Counted from the first letter of the stretch, positions 1 through 6,805 are shown. The stretch is DNA of 7,923 nt from CAYQMF01 sp964418595 (GCA_964418595.1 CAYQMF010000193.1:1-7923); one strand, 5' to 3'. The notes: generated from the sequence alone by a model not told the origin. Made by a program: numbers and translations.

Positions 1-342
1 GGCTTACGTTCTTCGAGAAAGAACGCAGACTTTCACGCTGGTCTGAGGCCTAGCGTCCCGTTTCATGTCTTGCTGAACCAGGAAAGCAGCCTTGCAGCGG
101 CAGAGAGTCGAATCGCGAATGCTGCCCGCGATGCGGGAATCCCTCTGCGGGGGTGAGGCCGAAGTGGCGAAGTCGATCCGGACTCAGGCCGAGCAACGGC
201 GGAGTTGTTGACGTCGCGAGCTCTGAGTTCAGACAACCGGATCCCGGAGCCCAAAAGCCATTCGACAAGGGGCGCTGAACGTTGTGAGCGCTCTCCTCGG
301 CGGAGGCCTCGCGGAGGTCGGTGATGTTATCGTCGATCGGCG

Positions 343-397
343 GTTCATCCGTTCATCCGGTGGAGTGGCGGCGACGTCGCGGTACTGGATCGGATGA
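343..397. repeat. Tandem 8-bp repeat merging into an imperfect hairpin
   Basis: GTTCATCC occurs twice in perfect tandem (343-350 and 351-358). The second copy forms part of the left arm of an inverted repeat: TCATCCG at 353-359 pairs with CGGATGA at 391-397. Inside it AGTG (364-367) can pair with TACT (383-386, one wobble), and the centre is a perfect 10-bp palindrome, GCGACGTCGC, at 371-380. The arms are nearly concentric (centres 375 and 375.5), so the whole of 353-397 can fold as one interrupted hairpin. It could be an operator, a small structured RNA, or chance. It lies about 190 bases upstream of the first gene. Confidence 0.4.
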
Positions 398-577
398 CTC
401 GCGAATGGCCAGAGGATCGAACGCCGAGCCTTGGGGACAGGGGATGGCTGCGAGTTCACGAAGCAAGGGGGGAGCCTGAGCCAAGTTGAGATCAAGCGAG
501 TCCAGCCAGAGCGGGGTGGTTCCCGGAATCCTCGTGCCGGCGTCGCGGGAGTTTGCGCCGGTCCCGCTGGCGTTCGG

Positions 578-583
578 TATCGT
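578..583 (+). promoter_or_regulatory. Possible -10 element for a leaderless or near-leaderless transcript
   Basis: TATCGT lies 6 bases before the ATG at 590, placing a transcription start about at that ATG. The weak -35-like TTGCGC at 553-558 is 19 bp upstream, which is long. A purine-rich GGGAG at 584-588 is only one base from the start codon, too close to act as a normal Shine-Dalgarno site. A leaderless mRNA would explain this arrangement. It rests on one hexamer and is inference only. Confidence 0.3.
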
Positions 584-589
584 GGGAGC

Positions 590-1336
590 ATGAGATCTCG
601 CTCGCGTCCGGTGCGTCCGACCTGGCTGTTTGCTGCGGTCCTGGCCGCAGGCCCGATGGCAGCCTGCCAGCGCTCGGGAGCCGTGGGGGTCAGCAGCGAG
701 TTCCGACTGACGCCGGTTCTGTCCCTGGTGGACGGCGCACCCGTGGTGGCGCTCCGCGGTGCGGTTGGCTCGCCCTGCGAAGACACCCGCGTCGACCCCT
801 GCTTCGTGCGCGTGCACGGCGAACAGTTCACGCCGACGCTGGTCGAACGCGAAGGCCAACTCCTCGTGCCGCTGGGTGCGCTCCCGCGGCACGACGTGGT
901 GGTTGGCCTCTCGACCGTGACGTGCGCGTCGGAGGACGGCTTCGCGTCGGAGCATCACAAGGCGATCGTGGCGGCGGGCGGTGCGGACGGCGAGCCGGTG
1001 CCGACGACGGCGGTGACGGCACGCCTCGGGCTGCGCGGGGAGCTGACGCCGCTCCTCGACCCGTGCGTGCTCGGCGCGGGCGACACGCTCCCCGTGCGCC
1101 TCGCGCTCGACCACGCGGACCCGGCGGACGTCCGCTTGCTCGTGTCGTACGCCGCGAGCCCGGACGGCGCGCCGGAGGTCGTCGAGCTGCGCACCCGGGC
1201 GCAGGGCTTCGCCGACATCGCGATCCGCGGCGCGGGCGAATACCTCATCCGCGCGACGGCGACGCTGGGCCGACTCGACGGCATGCCGGAGCGCGCGGCG
1301 ATCACGCTCGCGTTCGTGGCGGGAGGTCGGCGATGA
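590..1336 (+). CDS. Predicted lipoprotein of unknown function
   Basis: The predicted protein is 248 residues. I chose the ATG at 590 because it begins a typical lipoprotein signal: an Arg-rich N-terminus (residues 2-9), a hydrophobic stretch (about 12-23) and a lipobox-like Met-Ala-Ala-Cys ending at Cys26. The frame stays open upstream to an ATG at 431, but that would bury the signal inside the protein and covers sequence of poor coding character. The mature part has four further cysteines (63, 71, 112, 159), enough for two disulfides. It has no catalytic motif I recognise. The C-terminal half (about 155-245) alternates short hydrophobic strands and turns and looks like an immunoglobulin-type beta-sandwich; that is a weak inference. 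The gene overlaps the next one by 4 bases (ATGA), so the two are probably translationally coupled and act together at the cell surface. Coding is well supported; function is unknown. Confidence 0.75.
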   Translation: MRSRSRPVRPTWLFAAVLAAGPMAACQRSGAVGVSSEFRLTPVLSLVDGAPVVALRGAVGSPCEDTRVDPCFVRVHGEQFTPTLVEREGQLLVPLGALPRHDVVVGLSTVTCASEDGFASEHHKAIVAAGGADGEPVPTTAVTARLGLRGELTPLLDPCVLGAGDTLPVRLALDHADPADVRLLVSYAASPDGAPEVVELRTRAQGFADIAIRGAGEYLIRATATLGRLDGMPERAAITLAFVAGGRR

Positions 1337-3435
1337 GCGCGCGCGCGTGGCTCGTCCTGTGTCTCGCCACGGCGACTGCGGCGCAGGACCGCTGGGTGTC
1401 GCTGGGGCCGGATCCCCTGAGTTCGGGCCCGTACACCGGGCGCGTCGCCGCGATCGCGTGCAGCCGCGTCGACGGCAACCTCGTGTTCGTCGGCGGCGCG
1501 GACGGCGGCGTGTGGCGCACGCGCGACGGAGGCGCCACCTGGACCGCGCTCGGCGACGACCTGCCGAGCACGGCGATCGGCGCGCTCGCCCTCGACCCGA
1601 GCGACGAGAGCATCGTGTACGCGGGCATGGGCGAAGCGAACTATGCCAACCACAGCCGGTACGGGCTCGGGCTCGCGCGCAGCGCCGACGGCGGACAGAC
1701 CTGGCGCGTGCTCGCGGCGGGCACGTTCGCGGGCCGCTGCTTCGCGCGCATCCGCATCGACCCGACGCGGCCGTCCACGCTGTACGCGGCGATCACACCG
1801 GCGGGCGGCTTCCCGGCCCGCGCGGCGGCACGCGAGCATCCGCTCGGCAACGGTGCGCTAGGGGTCTTCAAGTCGCTCGACGGTGGCGCCACCTGGCAGC
1901 ACCTGCGCAACGGCCTGCCGGCGCGCGACGCCACCGATGTCGTGCTCGACCCGACCAACCAAAACACCGTGTACGCCGGGATCGGCGACATCTTCGGCCA
2001 CGCCGAGAACGGCGTGTACCGCTCGCTCGACGGCGGCGCCTCCTGGACGCGCCTCGCCGGTGGACTGCCGGGCAGCGGGATCGGCCGCGTCACGCTCGCC
2101 GTCGCCCCGTCGCAAGCGACGCGGATCTACGCGTCGCTGGTGCGACCGTCGGACGCGGCGAGCGGCGGCGCCTCGACACTCGGCGTGTATCGCAGCAACG
2201 ACGGTGGCGCGACCTGGAGCAACCTGACGGGGGTCGGCTCGTACCAGTCGACCTACGGCTGGTACCTCTGCACCTCGGTCGTGCATCCGACCAACCCGGA
2301 CATCTTCTTCGCCGGCGGCTTCAGCCTGCGCCGCACGCAGGACGGCGGGGCGAGCTGGACCACGAACACGCCGCCGCACGTCGACCTGCACGCGCTCGAG
2401 TTCGACGCCAGCGGCCGGCTCTGGTGCGGCAACGACGGCGGCGTGCATCGCTCGTCGAACCTCGGCACGTCGTGGCAGCAGGTCAACAACACCCTCGGCC
2501 TCGTGCAGTTCTACGCGGGCCTCTCGGTGCACCCGACCAACCGCGACCTCATCTACGGCGGCACGCAGGACAACGGCACCAACCGCCGGACCGGTGCGAC
2601 CAGCGCCTGGGCGAGCGTGCTCGGCGGCGACGGCGGCTACACCGGGATCGATCCCACCGGCGTGCGCGCGTTCGCGGAGTCGCAAGGCACCGGCAACCTG
2701 TACCGCTCCGTGAACGGCGGCGGCTTCAGCCTCTCCAGCTCCGGGATCAGCGGCCGCAACTGCTTCCTGCCGCCGTTCGAGATCCATCCGCTGAACGGCC
2801 TGCTCATGGTCTACGGCACGGAGCGCGTGTTCCGCTCCACGGACGGCGGCAGCTCGTGGTCGGCGATCAGCGGAGACCTCACCGGCGGCGGCGTCGCCGC
2901 CATCCGCGCGCTGGCCTTCGCGCCGAGCGACCAGAACACGATCTACGCCGCGACCAACGATGGCCGCGTGCAGGTCACCCGCAACGGCGGCGGCAACTGG
3001 CAGCTCGCGCTCACCGGGCTGCCGGGCTGGCCGCGCGTCACCCGGGCGCTCCGCGTCCATGCCATCGACCCCGCGCGCGCCTACCTCGCGGTGAGCGCGT
3101 TCGGGGTGGCACAGGTCCGCACCACGAGCGACGGCGGGTCGAGCTGGCGCAGCCTCGACGGCGACCTCCCTGACCTGCCCGCGAACACCATCGCCCTCGA
3201 CCACAGCCGCGGCGAGCCGCCGATCCTGTTCGTTGGCACCGACCAGGGCGTGTGGCGCTCCGGCGATCACGGCGTGCACTGGGAGTGCTACGCGCCCGGG
3301 TTGCCCAACACCCCGGTCATCGATCTGCTGGTCGAGCCCGGCAACGGCCGCGTGCTGGCGGCGACGCAAGGGCGGGGGCTGTGGAGCATGCGCCTGCTCG
3401 CCCGCGCCGAGCGCGCCACGTTCGAGGTCCGCTAG
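1333..3435 (+). CDS. Secreted Asp-box (BNR/sortilin-like) beta-propeller protein
   Basis: The predicted protein is 700 residues. The start is fixed by a strong ribosome binding site, GGGAGG at 1321-1326, 6 bases before the ATG, and by a signal peptide (residues 1-17, hydrophobic 6-16, cleavage probably after Ala17 before Gln-Asp). The mature chain carries about twelve Asp-box motifs of the form Ser/Thr-x-Asp-Gly-Gly-x-Thr/Ser-Trp, with the Asp or its replacement near residues 65, 119, 183, 233, 290, 337, 376, 461, 504, 551, 600 and 645. Those at 376, 461 and 551 have Asn in place of Asp, and the one at 461 also lacks the Trp. Spacing of about 40-85 residues fits propeller blades, as in sortilin/VPS10 and GH74-like folds; twelve boxes would suit one large or two tandem propellers. 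The protein ends with a Gly-Arg-Gly-Leu-Trp blade-closing segment and has no anchor or sorting domain. The Asp-box is structural, so binding partner or enzyme activity cannot be read from it. Confidence 0.9.
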   Translation: MSARAWLVLCLATATAAQDRWVSLGPDPLSSGPYTGRVAAIACSRVDGNLVFVGGADGGVWRTRDGGATWTALGDDLPSTAIGALALDPSDESIVYAGMGEANYANHSRYGLGLARSADGGQTWRVLAAGTFAGRCFARIRIDPTRPSTLYAAITPAGGFPARAAAREHPLGNGALGVFKSLDGGATWQHLRNGLPARDATDVVLDPTNQNTVYAGIGDIFGHAENGVYRSLDGGASWTRLAGGLPGSGIGRVTLAVAPSQATRIYASLVRPSDAASGGASTLGVYRSNDGGATWSNLTGVGSYQSTYGWYLCTSVVHPTNPDIFFAGGFSLRRTQDGGASWTTNTPPHVDLHALEFDASGRLWCGNDGGVHRSSNLGTSWQQVNNTLGLVQFYAGLSVHPTNRDLIYGGTQDNGTNRRTGATSAWASVLGGDGGYTGIDPTGVRAFAESQGTGNLYRSVNGGGFSLSSSGISGRNCFLPPFEIHPLNGLLMVYGTERVFRSTDGGSSWSAISGDLTGGGVAAIRALAFAPSDQNTIYAATNDGRVQVTRNGGGNWQLALTGLPGWPRVTRALRVHAIDPARAYLAVSAFGVAQVRTTSDGGSSWRSLDGDLPDLPANTIALDHSRGEPPILFVGTDQGVWRSGDHGVHWECYAPGLPNTPVIDLLVEPGNGRVLAATQGRGLWSMRLLARAERATFEVR

Positions 3436-3514
3436 CGCCGCCGTCACGTGGATGCCGGGAAGGTGCGGGCGGTGGCCCGGGCGCCTCTGCTATCCTCCGC
3501 GCCCGCCACGTCCC
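3436..3514 (+). promoter_or_regulatory. Intergenic gap with a candidate extended -10 promoter
   Basis: In this 79-base gap TGCTATCCT at 3488-3496 matches an extended -10 (TG-n-TATCCT). It would start transcription around 3503, leaving a leader of about 12 bases before the ATG at 3515. No -35 is visible, which is usual for extended -10 promoters. A short GC-rich hairpin (CGGGC 3466-3470, loop of 4, GCCCG 3475-3479) lies upstream, without a T-run, so it is at best a weak end for the previous transcript. This supports a separate transcription unit for the ligase and hydrolase genes, but is untested. Confidence 0.35.
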
Positions 3515-5446
3515 ATGGGTGACCTCAAGATCTCGTCTCCGCAGGCTGAAGATGAGCTGCGTACGTTCATGCGCGCGCTGCTCGCCGACGTCCATGCCCT
3601 CGAGCGCATGCTGGAGATGGGCATGTTCGAGACCGGCGTGCGCCGGATCGGTGCGGAGCAGGAGATGTTCCTCATCGACAACGCGGGGCGGCCCGTGCCC
3701 TACGCGCTGCAGGTGCTCGAACGGCTGGGCGGGCCATCCTCGGCGTTCACGCTGGAGCTGGCGCAGTTCAACCTGGAGACCAACCTGGAGCCGCGGCTGT
3801 ACGGGGGCAAGTGCTTCAGCGACATGGAGAAGGAGCTGCGCGCCAACCTCGAGCGCGCGCTGACCGCGGCGCGCGAGATGGGCGCGCACATCCTGCTGTC
3901 GGGGATCCTGCCCTCGCTGCGCATCGAGGACCTCGGGCTCGAGAACATGTGCCCGATCCCGCGCTACCGCACGCTCAACGATGCGATCACCCGGCTGCGC
4001 GGCGGGCGCTTCCGCGTCCAGTTGCGCGGCGCCGACGAACTCGACCTCACGCACGACAACGTGATGCTGGAAGCGGCGAACACCAGCTTCCAACTGCACC
4101 TGCAGGTGACGCCGCAGGAGTTCGCGCCGCTCTACAACCTGGCGCAGGTCGTGACCGCGCCCGTGCTCGCGGCGGCGGTGAACTCGCCCCTGCTGGTGGG
4201 CCGGCGCCTCTGGCAGGAGACTCGCGTGGCGCTGTTCCAGCAGTCGGTCGATGCGCGCTCCGACACGCACGCGCGCCGCGGCCTGCGCCCGCGGGTGAAC
4301 TTTGGCGATCGCTGGGTCGAGCGTTCCGTGGCCGAGATCTTCCGCGACGACGTCGCGCGCTTCCGCCTCGTGGTCACCACCAACGTCGACGAGGATCCGC
4401 TCGAGGCCCTCGCCGCCGGGCGGCCGCCGAAGCTGACCGCGCTGCGCCTGCACAACGGCACGGTGTACCGCTGGAATCGACCCTGCTACGGCGTGAAGGA
4501 CGGCATCGCGCACCTGCGCATCGAGGCGCGCGCGCTGCCGGCGGGGCCGACGGTCACCGACGAGATCGCCAACGCCACGCTCTTCTACGGGCTGATGACG
4601 GCGCTCTCGGAGGAGTACCCGGACATCCGCGCCGTGATGCAGTTCGACGATGCGAAGAACAACTTCGTGCAGGCGGCGCGCCTCGGCCTGCAGTCGCAGT
4701 TCACCTGGATCAAGGGCCGCGAGTACACCGCCAAGCAACTGCTGGCGCAGGAACTCCTGCCGCTGGCGCGTCGCGGGCTCGCGCACGCGGGCATCGACCC
4801 GACCGACATCGACCACTACCTCGGCGTGCTCGAGGAGCGCGTGCACAGCGGCCAGACCGGCGCGAGCTGGTACCTGAAGTCGGTGGCGAGCATGGGCACG
4901 CACGGCACCCTCGACCATCGCATGCGCACGCTGACGCTCGCGACGCTGCGCCGGCAGCGTTCGAGCGAGCCGGTGCACAAGTGGGACGTGGCCACGATGG
5001 CTGAGGCCGACTCGTGGCGCTTCAGCTTCCTCCGCGTCGGCCAGTTCATGACCACCGACCTGTTCACCGTGCGCCCCGGCGACGGCATCGACCTGGTCGC
5101 CAACATGATGACGTGGCAGACCCTGCGCCACGTGCCGGTGGAGGACGACGAAGGTCGGCTGGTCGGGCTCGTCTCGTCGCGGGCGCTGGTGCGGCTGATC
5201 GCGGAGGGACGGTACGACCCGAGCGGCGATCCGATCCCGGTGTCGGAAGTCATGAAGACCGGCCTCATCACCGTCTCGCCGGAGACCGCCACGCTCGAAG
5301 CGATCGAGAAGATGCGCGTCCACAAGATCGCGTGCCTGCCGGTGGTGCAGGGCGACCGACTGGTCGGCGTGATCACGGAGCGAGACCTCATCAACGTCTC
5401 GGCGCAGCTCTTCGAGCAGCAACTGCGGGAGTCGGCCAAGCCGTGA
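3515..5446 (+). CDS. GCS2-family glutamate-cysteine-ligase-like amide ligase with two C-terminal CBS domains
   Basis: The predicted protein is 643 residues. Residues about 35-460 resemble the glutamate-cysteine ligase type 2 / carboxylate-amine ligase family, which uses the glutamine-synthetase fold and ATP to join a carboxylate to an amine. Visible family signatures are Gly-Ala-Glu-Gln-Glu at 46-50 (the acidic ATP/metal-binding strand), His195 in a Gln-Leu-His-Leu-Gln strand, and Arg-Ile-Glu-Ala-Arg at 335-339 followed by Leu-Pro-Ala-Gly-Pro-Thr. Residues about 512-570 and 580-634 are two CBS domains, each ending with the usual strand-helix (Leu-Val-Gly-Leu-Val and Leu-Val-Gly-Val-Ile). A CBS pair commonly binds AMP or ATP, so regulation by energy charge is a reasonable inference. 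The ATG at 3515 is chosen because the frame upstream overlaps the propeller gene; no Shine-Dalgarno site is clear. The stop overlaps the next start (GTGA). The true substrate is unknown, and gamma-glutamylcysteine synthesis should not be assumed. Confidence 0.85.
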   Translation: MGDLKISSPQAEDELRTFMRALLADVHALERMLEMGMFETGVRRIGAEQEMFLIDNAGRPVPYALQVLERLGGPSSAFTLELAQFNLETNLEPRLYGGKCFSDMEKELRANLERALTAAREMGAHILLSGILPSLRIEDLGLENMCPIPRYRTLNDAITRLRGGRFRVQLRGADELDLTHDNVMLEAANTSFQLHLQVTPQEFAPLYNLAQVVTAPVLAAAVNSPLLVGRRLWQETRVALFQQSVDARSDTHARRGLRPRVNFGDRWVERSVAEIFRDDVARFRLVVTTNVDEDPLEALAAGRPPKLTALRLHNGTVYRWNRPCYGVKDGIAHLRIEARALPAGPTVTDEIANATLFYGLMTALSEEYPDIRAVMQFDDAKNNFVQAARLGLQSQFTWIKGREYTAKQLLAQELLPLARRGLAHAGIDPTDIDHYLGVLEERVHSGQTGASWYLKSVASMGTHGTLDHRMRTLTLATLRRQRSSEPVHKWDVATMAEADSWRFSFLRVGQFMTTDLFTVRPGDGIDLVANMMTWQTLRHVPVEDDEGRLVGLVSSRALVRLIAEGRYDPSGDPIPVSEVMKTGLITVSPETATLEAIEKMRVHKIACLPVVQGDRLVGVITERDLINVSAQLFEQQLRESAKP

Positions 5447-6636
5447 CTTCGGCCGTGGCCGCACCAGGCAGGCGCTTCCAGCGCGAACTCGGGTCCTACG
5501 GCGGCGAGGTGGCGGGGCCGACGCTGCTGATCTGCGCGGGCATCCACGGCAACGAGCCGGCGGGGATCCTCGCGGTGCAGCGCTTCCTCACCCGGCTGCG
5601 CGACCTCGGGCTTCCGGTCGCCGGCCGCATCGAGGCCATCGCGGGCAACCTCGGCGCGCTCGCGCAGGATCGGCGCTACCTCGCGCGCGACCTCAACCGT
5701 GGCTGGTCGAGCGCGCGCGTCGAGGCGCTGCTCGGCCGCGATCCCGAGACCGACTCCGAGGAGGACGCGGAGCAGCGGGCGATGGCGGCGGTGTTCACGC
5801 GCGTCGAGGCCGAGGCACAAGGCCCGCTCGTGTTCGTCGACCTGCACACCAGCTCCGGCGACAGCGCGCCCTTCACCTGCACCGGCGACACGATCCCCAA
5901 CCGGCGGCTGGCGATGGCGCTGCCGGTGCCGCTGATCCTCGGGCTCGAGGAGACCATCGAGGAAGCGGTGCTCGACTGGTTCAACGCGCGCGGGCACGCC
6001 GGCCTCGCCATCGAGGGCGGCCAGCATCGCCGGCCGGAGACCGTCGAGAACCACGAGGCTGCGCTGTGGCTGCTGCTCGTGGCCACCGGGATGGTGGAGG
6101 CCGCCGCGGTGCCCGACCTCGCCGCGCGCCGTGCCGCGCTGGTGCGCGCGGCGAAGGGCGCGCCGCCCGTGGTCGAGATCACCTACCGCCACGTCGTGGC
6201 GCCGAGCGACGCGTTCTCGATGGCGCCGGGCTTCGTGTCGTTCCAGCCGGTCGCCAAGGGCGATCCCATGGGCGATGGCGCCAACGGCAAGGTCGCGGCG
6301 CCGCTGGCGGGGCGGGTGCTGCTGCCGCTCTACCAGGCGCAGGGCGACGACGGCTTCTTCCTGGGGCGCGACGTGCGTCCGTTCTGGCTCTCGGTCGCTC
6401 GCCTGCTGCGCGCTCTGCGCGCGGATCTGCTCGTGCGGCTGCTGCCGGGCATCCGTCGCGCGGGCGGCGACGGCAATACGCTGCTCGTCAACCCGCGCGT
6501 CGCGCGCTGGTTCGTGGTGGAGGTCTTCCACCTGCTCGGGTATCGCAAGGAACGTCGGCAGCTCGATTGGCTGGTGTTCAGCCGGAGGTTCGCGAACGCC
6601 GCCGCGCGGTCGTTGCCGTGGCGGGGCGCGCGCTGA
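5443..6636 (+). CDS. Zinc-dependent succinylglutamate desuccinylase/aspartoacylase-family hydrolase
   Basis: The predicted protein is 397 residues and starts with GTG inside the stop region of the ligase gene (4-base overlap). GGGAG at 5427-5431, 11 bases before the GTG, could serve as a ribosome binding site within the ligase coding sequence; a second in-frame GTG is at 5455. The catalytic layout of the AstE/aspartoacylase branch of zinc carboxypeptidase folds is complete: His35-Gly-Asn-Glu38 and Asp-Leu-His135-Thr supply the zinc ligands, Asp83-Leu-Asn-Arg-Gly-Trp is the substrate-carboxylate segment, and Glu191 in Ile-Glu-Gly-Gly is the probable catalytic base. Family members hydrolyse N-acyl amino acids. 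It is longer than typical AstE or aspartoacylase: after the C-terminal barrel-like part (about 245-305) there is an Arg-rich and hydrophobic tail (about 310-397). With no arginine-catabolism genes alongside, AstE function is unlikely. Its coupling to the ligase suggests it acts on the ligase product or a related amide. Confidence 0.88.
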   Translation: MTSAVAAPGRRFQRELGSYGGEVAGPTLLICAGIHGNEPAGILAVQRFLTRLRDLGLPVAGRIEAIAGNLGALAQDRRYLARDLNRGWSSARVEALLGRDPETDSEEDAEQRAMAAVFTRVEAEAQGPLVFVDLHTSSGDSAPFTCTGDTIPNRRLAMALPVPLILGLEETIEEAVLDWFNARGHAGLAIEGGQHRRPETVENHEAALWLLLVATGMVEAAAVPDLAARRAALVRAAKGAPPVVEITYRHVVAPSDAFSMAPGFVSFQPVAKGDPMGDGANGKVAAPLAGRVLLPLYQAQGDDGFFLGRDVRPFWLSVARLLRALRADLLVRLLPGIRRAGGDGNTLLVNPRVARWFVVEVFHLLGYRKERRQLDWLVFSRRFANAAARSLPWRGAR

Positions 6637-6637
6637 T

Positions 6638-6698
6638 CTACTACAGCAGCGTTTCGGCGTACGCCGCGAGGATTCTCGTGCACCTGCTGCTGTAGTAG
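6638..6698. other. Structured element 1: 13-bp stem enclosing two hairpins
   Basis: CTACTACAGCAGC (6638-6650) is a perfect inverted copy of GCTGCTGTAGTAG (6686-6698), extended inward by a G-T wobble (6651/6685). The enclosed bases form two adjacent perfect hairpins: CGGC-GTAC-GCCG at 6655-6666 (also a 12-bp palindrome) and CGAG-GATT-CTCG at 6667-6678. The whole can fold as a three-way junction as RNA, or as a branched cruciform in DNA. It begins 2 bases after the hydrolase stop codon. No T-run follows, so it is not a classical intrinsic terminator. It might stabilise or process the upstream mRNA 3' end, or be part of the sdh leader. Confidence 0.65.
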
Positions 6699-6714
6699 TC
6701 GACACCATGAACAA

Positions 6715-6786
6715 CAGCGCCTGCGGCCCGATCTGGTCGGCGCGAAGCGCCGACTCAACCTTTGGTTGCGGCCGCAGGCTGCGCTG
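6715..6786. other. Structured element 2: interrupted stem enclosing two hairpins, just upstream of sdhC
   Basis: GCCTGCGGCC (6719-6728) pairs perfectly with GGCCGCAGGC (6770-6779). After a three-base bulge (6780-6782) the stem continues as CAGC (6715-6718) with GCTG (6783-6786). Inside lie GTCGGCGC-GAA-GCGCCGAC (6736-6754), whose tip is GCGAAGC, a sequence known to form an unusually stable mini-hairpin in DNA, and CAACC-TTT-GGTTG (6756-6768). Only single bases separate the second hairpin from its neighbours, making a tight three-way junction. It ends 19 bases before the sdhC ATG, the distance expected of a 5' leader structure. It could regulate sdhCAB expression. There is no T-run. Confidence 0.65.
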
Positions 6787-6805
6787 AGAGAAACGCGGCA
6801 AGGTG

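Larger units (their letters stand above)
1..589. other. Leading region with no recognised gene
   Basis: No reading frame here, on either strand, looks like a real gene. Hand-counted GC is about 54% in the first 120 bases and about 62% over 1-540, clearly below the neighbouring genes. One frame on the + strand is open from base 1 to a TGA at 154-156 (51 codons), but its third positions are not GC-rich, so it does not look native; it could still be the tail of a gene that starts outside the window. A short perfect hairpin lies at 7-25 (7-bp arms, 5-base loop) and another stem at 36-41/50-55 including one wobble pair. Neither is followed by a T-run, so neither is a convincing terminator. A near-palindrome TCTGAGTTCAGA is at 222-233, and a TG-n-TATCGT sequence resembling an extended -10 is at 325-333 with no -35 partner. 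What this stretch does is not visible to me. Confidence 0.6.

Noticed and set aside
431..589. N-terminal extension of the lipoprotein gene from an ATG at 431
   Set aside because: It would place the signal peptide and lipobox internally and covers sequence without coding character.
1..589. tRNA, CRISPR array or integron attC site
   Set aside because: No cloverleaf with a CCA-side arm, no regularly spaced repeats and no attC core pair were found.
1858..3447. Long open frames antisense to the propeller gene and to the other genes
   Set aside because: They are expected in GC-rich DNA; they mirror the real codon bias and give low-complexity Ala/Arg/Val-rich products without domains.
3233..3514. 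Upstream extension of the ligase frame
   Set aside because: It overlaps the propeller gene; the extension translates to Arg/Cys/Pro-rich sequence with no family similarity.
5014..5442. Upstream extension of the hydrolase frame
   Set aside because: It lies inside the CBS-domain coding region of the ligase and gives low-complexity sequence; the hydrolase family similarity begins only after the GTG at 5443.
6637..6786. Hammerhead ribozyme, suggested by the three-way junctions and a GAAAC on the minus strand
   Set aside because: The conserved CTGANGA core is absent on both strands.
6637..6786. Intrinsic terminators
   Set aside because: The stems are strong, but neither strand shows a T-run directly after the outer stem.
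6707..6787. 26-codon reading frame across element 2, as a possible leader peptide
   Set aside because: There is no ribosome binding site before its ATG, and its sequence is fully explained by the inverted repeats.
6719..6805. Thiamine pyrophosphate riboswitch, suggested by CTGAGAG after the stem
   Set aside because: The other conserved TPP segments are missing, and the downstream genes are for succinate dehydrogenase.
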